NCBI GenBank assembly: GCA_023105745.1
Contig: JALGQZ010000004.1
Location: 37,524,437 to 37,588,436, forward strand
Length of the DNA stretch: 64,000 nucleotides
Origin: Austropuccinia psidii
Lineage: Eukaryota; Basidiomycota; Pucciniomycetes; Pucciniales; Sphaerophragmiaceae
Reading direction: 5' to 3'
The position numbers and the translations under genes are program-made. How positions within the stretch are numbered: the stretch's first letter is position 1; every line of letters starts with the position of its first letter. The notes under the pieces were generated by a model. The model was not told where the DNA came from and searched no databases. It was given only the letters and a program-made list of their open reading frames with translations. Of this stretch, positions 22,709 to 34,270 are shown piece by piece.

Positions 22709-24058
22709 ATGCTCATTGATTCTGGTGCTACAAACTCTTTTATTGGAAAGAATTTTGTTCTCAAGTACTCATTGACTATTTCAGAACTCCCTGAAAATAT
22801 TCCACTTTTCATTCTGGATTCAAATGAATCCCCTACCTTGTTCATCACCCATTATACCAAGTGGGTAGTTGACTTGCCTTCCTTCCAAAGCTTTCAATAG
22901 GACTTTTTGATGATAGATTCACCCAAAGGAGAAGGCCTGATATTGGGCTATGATTTCCTCTCCCATTTTAATCCCATTATTGATTGGAAAAATGTATTGA
23001 TCACCTATGATTCTAGTCATAAGTATTCTAGTGGTATCAATTATTCTGCTAGTAATGCCTTGGCCACTTCTGTCAACAGTGTTTCTCTGGTTGGTGAACT
23101 TAAGACACCTTCCCTTCATTATTCTGTCCATATCCCTTCCATCATGCCATCTCAGTCATTACTAAATTCAAGAGATGAGGTCTTCAAAGAGATTAATGAT
23201 TTTGGAAAAGATGTTGCTATATCTTCACTTCATCTCTTTCAAGGGGATATGGACCTTCCTCCCTTGTCTTTTCATGCCCCCCTGCAGGATGAGTGGGATG
23301 AGGAGGAAGAGGCAGAAGAAATTGAAACTGTGTTGAAGGTTGTCCCTCCTGCTTGTCAGCAATATTTGGATGTATTCGCCAAGGTGAAAGCAGAGAAACT
23401 TCCTCCACACTGCGCCTGTGATAATCATATCAAATTGGAGGATTTTCTAGCTCCAGTTGGTTTTATTCACTCATTATCAAATCAAAAGTCAGAAACACTG
23501 CGGTCCTACATTTCAGAGAATGTAGAGAAAGGTTTCATAAGGCCAAGCTCCTCTTCAACAGGAGCACCTGTCCTTTTTGTCAAGAAAAAGGATGGAGGTC
23601 TTTGTTTGTGTGTTGACTACCACAAACTCAATGCTGTCACTAGGAAGAACAGGTATCCTGTTTCTCCTATGAACCAGCTTCTTACCGTATTCAATGGTTC
23701 CACTATCTTCTCCAAGATAGATCTGTGTGGTGCATACAATCTCTTGAGAATCAAAGAGGGTGATGAGCACTTAACTACCTTCAGAACCAAATATCGCAGT
23801 TACGAGTATTTGCTTATGCCATTTGGCCTTACCAATGCTCCAGATTCTTTCCAGAATCTTGTGAATGACATATTTACAGATTTCTTGGATATTTTTGTTG
23901 TATTTTATTTAGATGATATTATGGTCTTTTCCAATTCTGAGGAGGAACATGTCAATAATGTGGCCTCTGTCCTCCAAAGACTGAGATACAATAATTTGTT
24001 TGCCAAAGCCTCCAAGTGCCTCAAGTGTGGAATACTTGGGCTATTTTCTTTCAATTGA
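22709..24058 (+). pseudogene. element B protease and reverse transcriptase
   Basis: PR starts MLIDSGATNSFIGKNF with its active-site Asp intact, and is split by a stop at 22898-22900. 22907-24058 continues with the PR C-terminus (GEGLILGYDFLSHFNPIIDW), a variable acidic linker, and the RT (EKGFIRPSSSSTGAPVLFVK, VDYHKLNAVTRKNRYPV, FSKIDLCGAYN, TFRTKYRSYEYLLMPFGLTN). The catalytic box YLDDIMVFS is intact. The frame shifts near 24010-24050, before the connection domain. RT copies element RNA into cDNA; this is the best preserved RT in the window but it is cut from RNase H. Confidence 0.9.
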
Positions 24059-24868
24059 TGGCCCCAAGATGCATTCTTCTAAAGCTCAGCAAATCCTCAA
24101 TTGGCCTCAGCCCAAGAACATTAAAGCTCTTCAATCCTTTCTTGGCTTTTCCAATTTCTATCATTGTTTTATTAAAAATTACTCCAAAAAAATCACTTCT
24201 CTCACTCCCTTCTCAAAAAAGACTCTCCCTTTATCTTCAATGTGGAAGCTCTTGGTCAGTTTCAAATAATCAAAGAAGCATTCACCACCGCTCCTATCCT
24301 TTCTCATTTCAATCCTTCTCTGCCAGCTATTGTAGAGACTGATGCTTCTGATTATGCCTTGGGTGCTGTACTGAGTCAGGTGAATGACTAAGGAAAGCAT
24401 CCCATTGCATTTGAAAGTTGCAAGCTTCTGCCAGCTGAGCTGAACTATGAAATTCATGACAAGGAGCGCCTTGGCATAGTTTGGGCTCTCAAGTGCTGGA
24501 GAGCTTTTCTTCTTTCTCTTTCCAATTCTGTTGAGGTCTTCACAGACCACTCTTCTCTTTAGTATTTTATGTCTTCAAAAGTTCTTACTCTTCGTCAAGC
24601 CTCTTGGGCTGAATTTCTCTCTGAGTTTCATGTTATTATCACTTACCACCCAGGCAGGCTGGCCACTTTACCAGATGCTTTTTCACGTCGGGACAACGTG
24701 TACCCAGAGAGGGGGGTGGACTTCATTAGCAATAATCCTCAGAATTTTTATCAAGTAATCAAGCAAGATGGAATTCAAGAGTCCATATTCTTCTCAATCA
24801 AAGAGGAAATATTGTCAGATTTAGTTGACAAGATTCAAAAAGAAGTATGGCAAGACAAAGACTAAAAA
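24059..24868 (+). pseudogene. element B RNase H and linker, broken
   Basis: Frames alternate. 24000-24269 reads the connection (GPKMHSSKAQQILNWPQPKN, ALQSFLGFSNFYH). ETDASDYALGAVLSQ follows around 24340-24380, with the catalytic Asp. After a stop come [18 protein letters not shown] and [13 protein letters not shown]. 24569-24865 gives SKVLTLRQASWAEFLSEFH and PDAFSRRDNVYPERG. At least three stops and one frameshift break it. Confidence 0.85.
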
Positions 24869-26005
24869 GAAATACTCAAGCAACTAGCAAGAGGTAAATC
24901 ATCCACAGATTATTCTCTTGAACCTCAAACAAAATTATTATTATTGAAAGATAGAGTGGTTATCCCAAGCAATGAAGAAATCCAACTCAATATTCTTCAA
25001 AAGCATCATGACTCACCGTTGGCTGGCCACCCTGGCCAGGAGAAGACCCTCAAGCTCATCAAGAGGGAACTTTATTGGGCTGGAATTTATCAATTCATTA
25101 AGGACCATGTGTCCTCATGTCAGCAATGTTCAAGAAACAAGAACATTCATCATAAGAAGTTTGGATTACTCAAGCCTCTTCAAATCCGATCTGGTCCTTG
25201 GAGTTCCTTATCAATAGATTTTATCACTCATTTTCCCTTGTCAAAAAACTTTAATTAAATTTTAGTAGTTGTGGACAGATTTTCAAAAATGGAAATCTTC
25301 ATTCCAACTTATGGAACAATCACTGCTTTGGAATTAGCTCAGATCTTTATCAGCCAAGTCTTTTACAAACATGGCCTTCCTGTCATTAGTGTCAGTGATA
25401 GAGGATACTTATTTGTTTCATCATTCTGGACCAATATATGTCAGAAGCTCAAGATATCAAGAGATCTTTCAACTTCTTTACATCCTGAAACAGATAGACA
25501 GACAGAGAGGATAAATCAGATTCTAGAATCGTATCTTTGGATGTATGTCAGTTACCATCAAGATGACTGGCACACCTACCTCCCTTTGGCTGAATTTTCC
25601 TACAATAATGCAGAACATTCATCAACAAAGAAATCCCCTTTTTTCACCATTTATGGAAGAAATCCCAGTTTTGACTCAATTCATATTTCTCAAGACTCAC
25701 CTGCTGGAAAGTTATCAAAAAAAATCCAATCATTACAGAAAGTTGTCAAAGGAGAATTAGAGTCAGAAATAAGGAGATTCAAGAAGTATGTAGATAGAAA
25801 TAGGTCAATTCCACCTTATTTCCAACCTGGCAATAAGGTATGGCTAGATTCCAATAACATAAAGACTACAAGACCCACCAAGAAACTTTCAGAAAGATGG
25901 TTGGGCCCTTTGAAGTCATTAAGAAGATTGGGAGTCATGCATATCACCTCCAGTTGCCTCAACAATGGAAGTCAGTTCACCCTGTATTCCATGTGGCCTT
26001 ACTAG
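24869..26005 (+). pseudogene. element B integrase
   Basis: 24944-25258 has the zinc-binding region (HHDSPLAGHPGQEKTLKL, CQQCSRNKNIHH). 25271-26005 has the core: VDRFSKMEIFIP, VISVSDRGYLFVSSFW and ETDRQTERINQILE, then the C-terminal GPY/F-like part (RSIPPYFQPGNKVWLDSN, KKLSERWLGPLK). The D,D,E residues can be placed in IDFITH, SDRG and the QTERINQILE helix. A single stop at 25256-25258 separates the two parts. Much of it is otherwise open, so decay is moderate. Confidence 0.88.
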
Positions 26006-26260
26006 AACCCGTCAAGCAGTCAAGTATCGCCAATCTTCATCAATCCCACCACCACCAGTTCTAGTGGAGGAGCAAGAAGAATGGGAAGTGGCAGAAGAGG
26101 CAAATTATGGTGCCTTGTAGAGTGGAAGTGATTCAGTTAAGACCCAGAAAAAACAATTTGGGAACCAGCTTCCAACCTTACCAACTCACCAGACCTTGTC
26201 AAGAATTTCCACTCATTGTATCCAGACAAGCCTGGTCCAAATACCTCAAGAGTTTGATTT
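26006..26260 (+). pseudogene. element B chromodomain remnant
   Basis: Broken frames read VEEQEEWEVAEE..NYGALWSG, close to C's EWEVSRILDSKLKRGKLWYL, followed by PTIWEPASNLTNSPDLVKNF and YPDKPGPNTSRV. The chromodomain would bind methylated histone H3 and guide integration. Internal deletion and stops rule out function. The stop lies near 26258. Confidence 0.7.
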
Positions 26261-26800
26261 CTTATGGTGCTTGGTGGGGAGAAGAGGTTACGAAAGTAAG
26301 TTCCTCTCCTGGCATGCACCTTTAAGGGGGTATTCTACCCAAATGTTGTTGTAAGAATCACCTTGGCCACTTTGTGAGCCCTTGTCAACTCTTTGGACAG
26401 CTTCAGAAGGCCTTGCAACATCAATACCCTCAAATTTGGACCTTTCATCAAGATATAGCCAAATGTCTTCTTTCTTTTTTATCTTTATCTTTATATTCTT
26501 TTCCAACTTATGCCAATCATATTTATGCAAGACATTCATTACTTCAAAGTTGATTATGGAAAAGTTATGTGTTTTATGGTTCTTGGTGGGGAGTGGAAGT
26601 TATGAAAGTAAGTTTCATCTCCTGGTATGCATCCCTGAGGGTTATACTTCTTGTAAAACATCACCTTGGCCACTCTGTGAGCATCAAATGCTTGGTTTTT
26701 ATTTTTCAGACAATTCTCGGCCAAAATCAAGCAGCTCACCACAAGAAAGACAAACCTCAGGAATTACTTTATTTTCTTTTCTCTACTCTCTTTTTCTCTC
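26258..26800 (+). repeat. recurrent 3' block after type-2 pol, two units
   Basis: Unit 1 (26258-26560) has GGTGCTTGGTGGGGAGA, GTAAGTTCCTCTCC, a purine run AAGGGGGTATTCTAC, then TTGTAAGAATCACCTTGGCC. Unit 2 (26571-26750) repeats GGTTCTTGGTGGGGAGTGG...CATCACCTTGGCCACTCTGTG. The same block follows pol in C (47216-47345) and D (61380-61603). In reverse complement it resembles the copia 3' LTR. Long hydrophobic ORFs here are T-rich artefacts. Confidence 0.55.
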
Positions 26801-26976
26801 TTTTTCTTCCTTCTCTTTACTTGTATATTTCTTTTTATATCTCTTTAAAGAGCAGCAGCATTCCCTCCCAAATCATGTATTGGGACGTTCCATTTATTTA
26901 TTTTATTTGTTTTTCATTTTAGTAGTCATAACAGTGGGGATAGAAGTAAAACCAAAAACAAACAAGAAAAAGGAAA

Positions 26977-28176
26977 CTAGTTATCTCTACCCAAATAGTC
27001 AAAATTCTTCTGAAAATCATTAATCAACTCATCTTCATACCAAGCAAATTTTGCAGCAATCTCCCAAGAAGCAGTCCCTGGAATAGTCCTATCATTAGCA
27101 TACATAATCACCTCCCTACTATCTCTATCAACTCTCCTAAAGAACCTGGCCACAGAATCCTGATTATCACTCACCGTATTTGGGTCTTCTCTGGTAACTT
27201 GGATAGGCCATTGATCCCTATGCTGAAACACTTGGGAGGCAGGAAACGGAAAAGGAGAAAGTTCATCTCTTCTCCTAGTGGTACTGGCCACAGGTTGAAG
27301 CTGTTGGGAGTTGACTATGGGTGAGTTTCTGGATTGTTGGATGGGGGATGGTCTTACTGATGTATTCAAGGCAGGCCTGGTGTGAAGAGTGTGGTGAAGC
27401 AGGAGGAATGGAAGTAGGAATTGTAGCAAGAGTGGGTTGGAAGTTTCTAGGGGTACTGGGGATGAATTAACTTTGGAATCTCTTGGCAGGAGGCTGGGAA
27501 GGAGAGATATTGGATGGATGACCATTTGAATGGGGAATCACCTCAACTTCTTCACCATCCAACTCATTACTACCTTCAGCATCTGGATCAGGTGGGGAAT
27601 CGGCATTTTGTCTTCTTCTCTTCAATATGCCTTCAGTATTGATTCTAGAAATTGGGACTTCTGAGATGGAATATATTTGCCTACCACCAACTGGAATGGG
27701 CCCTCCAACATCAGTCCACCTGGCCACATCCCTCTGCCTAGAACCAGTGACTGAATCAAGAAGTCATTATCCATTCAAGCAATCAAATCAATTCACTTAC
27801 AAGCAGAATATTCTGAAGTACCATCAACAGTAGGAGGTTCAGAAACTGGGAACTCTTTTCCAAAAGGCCCATCCTTCTTACTCCATAAAAACCTCCTGAC
27901 TTTCGAAGCTTGCTTCCCAATGAAACAGTAGTGGAATTATGATGATCTGGGATTGTAATGTTCAAAACATTCTTTTCCCTTTGCCAAACATTTGGTACAA
28001 GCAGGGTCATGAACTTCAACTGCCTTGTAACTGTCATAAATTTGGGTGGGATCAAAATTACCAGAAGAAGCCATTGATGGAGAAGAAAATTGACTGAGAC
28101 TGCCAGAACCATGAAGGACAGATGGGGGCAGCGCACAAAGGGAAGATTCAGTGAGTTCAGTCAGTTTGGAGCCCAT
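26977..28176 (-). pseudogene. gene K: cysteine-motif protein of unknown function, one intron, broken
   Basis: Minus strand. The start ATG at 28176 opens MGSKLTELTESSL. A cysteine motif CTKCLAKGKEC (CX2CX6C) follows, then CFEHYNPRSS and a stop (27937-27939), then CFIGKQA, RRFLWSKKDGPFGKEFPVSE and TSEYSA. A 50-bp GT-AG intron (27751-27800) joins this to TGSRQRDVARWTDVGGPIPV, an acidic stretch (DELDGEEVEV), a stop at 27467-27469, a frameshift near 27380, and a Pro/Ser/Gln-rich part. It ends KFAWYEDELINDF...YLGRDN at 26977. The cysteines recall a fungal Zn2Cys6 half-site, but the full cluster is not seen. I recall this as a very abundant hypothetical family in Austropuccinia psidii; its function is unknown. 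Confidence 0.7.
27751..27800 (-). other. predicted 50-bp spliceosomal intron in gene K
   Basis: On the minus strand it begins GTAAGTGAATTG and ends CTTGATTCAG. It contains an in-frame stop right after GTAAG. Removal restores one frame from TSEYSA into the exon reading GSRQRDVARW. The size and consensus donor fit basidiomycete introns. The exons' reading continuity is the main evidence. Confidence 0.7.
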
Positions 28177-28180
28177 GACT

Positions 28181-29046
28181 AAGGAGTAGGCACGCAGAAG
28201 AGTTCAAAGTCAGATCCAATCACTTCAAATCTGAAGAAAAATGCCCTCAAGGAAGTGGGGACCATACATCAATTATGACTTCCCTCAAAGTCCTTAAGGT
28301 GGCGAGTCCTTGTCACTTTGGACTGAAGTCACCACCAAGGACCTCCCCTGAAACTTTGGGGAGGTCAGAATATTTATGGTCCTGGACCCCTCTAATGGGC
28401 CATTTCAATGGCCCATTAAATTTGGGCTCAGGGGCCAATTTCAAAAGATCAAAATGGGCCAAAAAATTCCCTAAAGCCAAAATGACCCAAAATCACCATA
28501 GGAAGGGCCATGACCCAAAATCAACATAGGAAGGGCCATGACCCAAAATCAAGGGTGGGGAAAATTGGGCCCAAAAAACCATTTTTGAGGCATTTTCAGG
28601 TATAATTGGGACAAGACCCCCCTATTGAAGACTTTGAAGGGATTCCAATCAAGGCAAGAAGGGCCAAAACATCAATTTGGCCCATTTACAATGAGGTATA
28701 TGAACACATACTCATTCGCCATCAATGTTTGAGCAGAAAAGCTCTATGGCACTCATTTTGGGATAAAACCCAAAGGCCATGCCTTGAAGGGAAGAAAAGG
28801 ACTGAATCAAAAAAAAGAAGCATATTTTGAAGTTGAAAACACTTACTCAAGTTAAAAGAAGGGTGAATATAATTCAAATCAAGTAGGAAAGTGAATAAGT
28901 GAAGAGGATATTCTCTGGATAATTCTCAAAAGGGAATTAAAATTAAAAAAAAAAAATTTAGAAAAAAAGGGGAATATTGAGATGCCACTCAACAGTGGCA
29001 GGGTATTATGGTGTTTGCGAGCCCACCAGTTTCAAGAGGGGGAAAC
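28181..29046. other. unassigned sequence upstream of gene K, GGCC-rich with a short tandem repeat
   Basis: No gene seen. 28380-28620 is rich in GGCC/GGGCC, like the type-2 LTR 5' half. About 28483-28553 holds a unit of about 30 bp (ATGACCCAAAATCA..CATAGGAAGGGCC) repeated roughly 2.5 times. It could be a degraded LTR or promoter region belonging to K. Confidence 0.45.
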
Positions 29047-29794
29047 GGTAACAACCACTAATCAGGGGTAAGGGTATTCATACTTACACCCACTCAAAAA
29101 ACTCAAACCAGAAAATCCACTGTGTGTGTCAGCATTCAGTTTGAGCAATCTTCCTTGCTGAAACAGGCATACAGTCTGGTTCATCAATACAGCCTGTCAA
29201 TAATTTTACAGATTGGAATTACCCAATACAGTTTGGATACACCATCTCCAATCTGCATGATCACTCAATCCCATCATCCCTCTTGTACAGATCCTGTACA
29301 TCCGTACAGGACCTGTATTGGCCAGACTCAATTCAATCATCAAATTGTCTCATGAAAATTCTCTGTCTGGATTAGGGCTGGTGATTCTCACATATACCAG
29401 CCCCTCTTTCTCCCCCCTGCGGATTTTTCCCCAGTTAATTAATTTATTTTATTTATTATTTTATAAGTATTCTTATCCTTATTTTTGGGTATTATAATGA
29501 TTTAATTTTAAGTTAGTCTTTGCCTGTACAGTATGGGTTTGGTGGCCATATCCTTATTAACCCTTCTCTTTCCATTCTGACAGGTTGAAACAGTGGACTT
29601 GGACTTGTTTGTGGTTGGGTCTTTTATTCTTACTCTTATTATTTGTTTCTGCTTTTCTTATACTCTTTTTTTTAGTAATTCATCTCTTAAAACTACTCAG
29701 TGTATTCTTCTCTTACCATATCCTGAGCACTCCATAAGTAAGTCCCAGTTTACTGAGTGCCAGACCCTCTTCACTTAGAAGAGCCCCTGTGAAA
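29047..29794 (+). repeat. type-2 LTR (short form), second copy
   Basis: This 748-bp copy is almost identical to 19781-20526: same TAACAACCACTAATCAGG start, same TATA-like/hairpin (29417-29434, one mismatch in the stem) and same GAGTGCCAGACCC 3' part. It ends CCTGTGAAA instead of TGACA. No element body follows and the flanks (GAAAC, AACTA) do not match. Confidence 0.8.
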
Positions 29795-29804
29795 AACTAA
29801 GAGG

Positions 29805-30729
29805 CCAGGTAATTGGTGTCCTCAAATGGTCTTCTGGATACCACCATGGATAGAAAGATTGAGTGAATCAAACCTCTCTTAAAAATGGATTGTTGGACTG
29901 TTGAATTGACTCAAAATGAATAAATTGAGTCTTGTTAATGTTATCATTGGATTTCTGAGGAAAAATGATGCATAATGGTATATAAGACCATATATTTCCC
30001 ATCCAATATTGCTACAGCCCCTTGGTACAAGTGTGGGGAAATCCCCCCTTGTCTTGAGGAGAAATCCCTGATGGAAGAGGCAATTACATGATTTTAAGGG
30101 GCCCATCCTCATATATGGCTGATTTGGCCCTTGGGGATTGGGGACCAAAAAGTGGTTTTGGACCCATCTGGTATGGCTGCTTTCCCCCTTTTAGCCTCAT
30201 TGAGCTTAGGATGAAAGGGGTCACTACATGATTATAGAGGGTCCATGGTCAAATATGGCCAATATGGCCTTTGAGGGTTGGGGGGTAAATGTGGTTTTGG
30301 GAGTCACAGGTATGTCCTTTTGGCCCCTTTTGGCCAAATGTATTCAGGCCAAAAGAAGCCTAAAAGGTCCCATGGTCCACAAATCATAGGAGCCGTAGGG
30401 CACATAAATGGCCCAAAAGGACATTTAGGCCAAACAAACTGCTAATTGAAGGGGGTAGGCCAGAGTCCCTGGATATGGAGAAAGGGGCCTAAGACCCCTC
30501 AGGCCCAATTGCAGTGGGAAAGGCCTGGGGGCCACTAAAATGGGAATTTTCTCAAGGAGGCCAAGATTCAGGATATGTCAAGGGCCGGTGGAAGTGTCCC
30601 AGAGGCCACTAAGTACCATAAATGAGCCCAATTGACCATAAATTGATTTTATAGCCAATTGGACAAAAATGAGGTATGCAGTGAGCTGTGGTAGATAACC
30701 ATCAGGGGGTATTTACCATGTTTGTGGCA
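29805..30729 (-). repeat. type-2 LTR 5' part, minus strand
   Basis: The reverse complement starts TGCCACAAACATGG (30729), close to the TGTCAC start. It runs through the GGCC-rich block and the TATATGGTATTATATACC-like palindromic stretch (near 29965-29995). It lacks the 3' third. It sits head to head with the plus-strand LTR at 29047-29794, as also happens at 19042-20526. Confidence 0.7.
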
Positions 30730-32379
30730 CATTATTCAAATAGAAAATATCAAGACTTTATCATTTCTTTGTGGAATGTAAATTACACAAAAAATCACAT
30801 ACAAGGAGAGGAATCTTTTGTTCAATTTTTTCAATAAATACAAGTCTTTATAGGAGAAGTGAAGAATTCTCAAATGTCATAAAGTGAATTTCAGATAACC
30901 AAAAACAAATGAATCCAGAAAAATGAGAATTAAATACGTCTTACATGGAATAAGAAGATATAACTGGATAGCAGTTAATCAAAAGATTCATTGCCTCAAC
31001 GTAGAATAAAAAAAACGCCATTGGTGTTGTGGGCATATTCACTATGATTCCACTGTCTAACTCTGAGCCATTTTGGTAACTGCTGTTTGATAACCCCCAC
31101 TGTCTAATGAAATTATTACTTTTGTATTTCCTGCCTTTCCTTCTCATTTTGTGGCAATTTTCATACACCCCAAGCATGAAAACACAATTCGCTTTCCCCA
31201 TTTTCTAGGAGTAGCTGAACATTTCTGATTGTCTCATCTTTTGAACTCTATTGAAATAAAATTCATCCACCTGGTCTTATTAAAGCTATCATAATTCATG
31301 AGGTCTCAGGTACTTTAGTTATGCCCAAGATTTATTCAATTATTTCTGAAGTATCAAGTATTAGAAGGCTAATTGATCTTCTTGATAGTATAATATTACC
31401 CTTTGAAGTTATAAATATAGATAAAAATGACTGGATATCAAGTACTTTGAAGAACACTTTCTTTTATTAGCTGAGATTCCACGTTCTGTATTTGAAAAAG
31501 CTAATTCGTATTATGAAATTTATTCAAGGAATTCTGTAAGAACCTGTTTTAGGAAGGATATTCTTAGGAAATCTTGAGGCTCAAGATAATTGTGGATTAT
31601 GAGGCTGTGTCTTCCAAGAGGCATGTAGGAGAGAGTTTCACCAGGGATTGAGGCCTGGATCAGTGAGAAAAAATGAACAGGGTTTTTACTTGAAAAATAT
31701 TATGGAGTACTTCCAAGTAAGTCCTACTTTTGCTTCAAAGATTTCTCCGATGGTACTGGTTGTATAGGTATCCCAGGAAGACTGGAGGGAGCTATCAAAA
31801 TCAACTTTAAATTTATCTCAATTATGGAAAACTAAATGGGAGAATTGAGAGAAATTAAGCTTGGTAAAATAAATCAAGTTTTGAAAATCCTGCAAGAAAA
31901 AATAATGAAAAGTTTGCTTGTGAATACTCCTTGTGGTGGGGAGCAAGATATTTTTCACAATTTCCAGAGTCACTTGGAATTTAATGACTTTATGCTACAA
32001 ATATGTGTTATGATAGGCTCAAGGACTTGTTTCCAGAAGGATCCTGAAATCTTAAGTATTGCTTAAATTTTTAGAAGTGTGGAATCCAATGAGAAATTGG
32101 CTTTTGGATACCCCTTTAAATAAAAAGATAGATGAGCTGATATATGGGGTGAGATTAAGGATTTGGAAAGCTCATTCCCTCCCTTGATGAAGAATATGTA
32201 TAACATGCAATTTCCTTAAATATAATGTCCTTTTTTATGGTCTAGAAAATACCCATTTATGCCATAATTTCTCTTTTGCCAGCTTTATATCTTAGCTTCA
32301 TTAATGAATAAAATAGCTAATGCTGAAGTTATTGAGGAATAGAAATATTGAAGTATGTGTTTATTGAAAGTCTATTTTG
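30730..32379. other. unassigned, degenerate sequence
   Basis: No confident gene. The minus frame 30941-31201 has two Cys (GKANCVFMLGVYENCHK) and a basic run, but no family is recognised. 31260-32060 on the plus strand looks like decayed coding sequence (for example a 76-codon frame at 31836-32066) without a domain I can name. Confidence 0.35.
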
Positions 32380-32694
32380 GTTCAAAGATTATTTATTTTT
32401 CTGCTTTTTCAAATCAAGAATTTTGACACAAATTGATTTTACCTCAAGAATTCAGTTGATTAATTCATTTTCTGCAAGATCTTGATTTTGATTTATTTGA
32501 CATACTGACTCATTGACTTCAAGATTTCATTTTACAGTTGATTCATTTTTTTCCCTGAAGATTTTGTTTTATTTATTGACTTTTCCTCAAGATGTTGAAC
32601 TTTATTCCAACTTCAAGCTGTCAATTCAGATTGCCTCAAGTCTATTCTTCAAATTTGATTTTTATTCATTCTATTTCGTTTTATTCCTGAAATC
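32380..32694 (+). other. leader of element J
   Basis: T-rich sequence with TTGATTTT and CCTCAAGA motifs, homologous to the leader of C just before its gag (38060-38378). No ORF is supported. Confidence 0.6.
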
Positions 32695-33980
32695 ATGCCT
32701 GTTCAACATTCACCTCCTGAAAGAAAGACAAGATCTCAGGCCAGAGCTCAAGCTGTTCTCACTCCAACTCCAAGTGCTCCTCTTGAAGGCACCCCAGCAG
32801 TTCCTCAACTGAGGGGCCAATTTGGAAGTAGCAGCACCATCCAGGAAGGAAGGAAGAGGGCCACAAATATCAAATTCTTTTTCACTAGTAGTTTCTAATT
32901 CTAAATGAATTTCAAAGACCACCTTCAAAGGTCCTGTTGATGAAAGTGAAGAGGAGGAGGAGAATCTTGTGGAAGAGGAAGAGTCTGATGGTACTGAAGG
33001 TGTACCTGCTCCTGTGGGAGTATCTGAATGTAGTGGAGGGCCAACTCTAGCCCAGTCTAATCAGCTTTTCTCTCATCAAGATGAATGATCCTCATTGGCC
33101 ATCATGAAGAAAATGACTGAGATTATGGCCAGTTTTCAAGAAGCTTCATCTTCTGAACAATCAAGACTGCCAGCCTTCAACAATCCATCTATGAAGGCAT
33201 AGGATGCCTTGATCAAACTCAGAAGTTTCTTTAAGTCCTGGTAACTTATCTCTCATTATGATCTGTAAGATTTCTCTCAAGACAGGAAGAAATTCCTTTA
33301 TGCCACCTCATTTCTCATTGGTAGGGCTGCAAGATGAATTGGGCCTTATCTTTCTAATCTCACCAATCAAGATCCAAATCACCTTCTCAATTCTTGGACT
33401 TTCTTTGAATATCAACTCTTTACTTTGTTTGGTGATCCAAATGAAGTTATAAAAGCTGAGCATAGTTGGATTCCTTAATAATGAAAGAAGGTGGAAATGT
33501 TTCATTATAAATTGCTGATTTCAGAAGTTTGGTTTCAAGAATTGGAGATTGGGGTGAACCAGCTCTCATCCATAGTTTCAGGAAGGTATTTGCATCCAGG
33601 ATTCTGGACTAATTGGCCTCCCATCCTTCAATACTTAATGGATATTACCCTAGAGTTTGATACCAGGTATTATGAGAGGCAACAAGAGAAGGGTTATTTT
33701 GAAGAGAAGAAGTCAGAATCCTAAAAGTAAAGTTCTTCTCATCCTCAAAATTCTTCAAGCTCAAATTAAAAGAAGAAAATTAATTTTCAGAAGAAGGACA
33801 AGCCCCATTCTTCCTTGCTGAATAAGGAGTGCAAGTTGATGGGTTGTAAAAAATAAAGAAAAATGAAGGGGGGCTTATGTTCCTATTTAGGGGGGAGGCA
33901 TAGTTTTGAGTCTTGTTTCAAAAGACACCAAAACCAGATTGACCAACCATCAGGAACATTTCCCAGCAAGGGCAAAGCCT
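32695..33980 (+). pseudogene. element J Gag (type-2), broken
   Basis: It starts ATGCCTGTTCAACATTCACC, reading MPVQHSPPERKTRSQARA, like C's gag start. A frame change near 32880 is followed by the acidic EEEENLVEEEESDGTEG segment, the Gag core remnants (33258-33452), and ISEVWFQELEIG where C reads SRIGDWGER. The knuckle is degraded: the expected CTYCGGKH reads CSYLGGRH near 33885. It ends at a GKA-stop equivalent (33978-33980). Multiple stops. Confidence 0.8.
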
Positions 33981-34080
33981 GAGTGAAGATTATTTTGTTT
34001 TCCATGGTCTTCCCTGTTTTCCATCCCGAGCACAATTATGCATTCATAATAATAATGTCAAAAATTCTCTTAAATTTTTT

Positions 34081-34270
34081 GTGTTTTCTTCTCTTTATGA
34101 TATTTTTTACAGTATTCTCATTTGTTCTTGTGCTACCATCTCATTTATTGCAAAGAATTTTGTTCACAAGTATTCTTTGACAATTTCAGAACTGCCAGAG
34201 AAGATTCCCTTATCATTTTGGACTTTACTGAGTCCACTTCTCTATTTGCGACTCACCATACTAAATATAT
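34081..34270 (+). pseudogene. element J protease start, cut off
   Basis: It reads SFIAKNFVHKYSLTISELPE, identical in style to the B and C proteases. The active-site DSGAT is changed (ILICSCATIS). The sequence is cut at 34270 by a type-1 LTR that itself lacks its first 150 bp or so, so this is a rearrangement junction rather than a clean insertion. Confidence 0.75.

Noticed and set aside
26382..27023. 213-codon plus-strand ORF rich in Phe/Leu, looking like a membrane protein
   Set aside because: It lies across T-rich non-coding sequence, spans the recurrent 3' block and the antisense of gene K, and shows no conserved motif.
30941..31201. Minus-strand ORF with two Cys and a basic run, considered as a zinc-binding protein
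   Set aside because: Spacing fits no known knuckle and there is no second copy in the window; left as unassigned.
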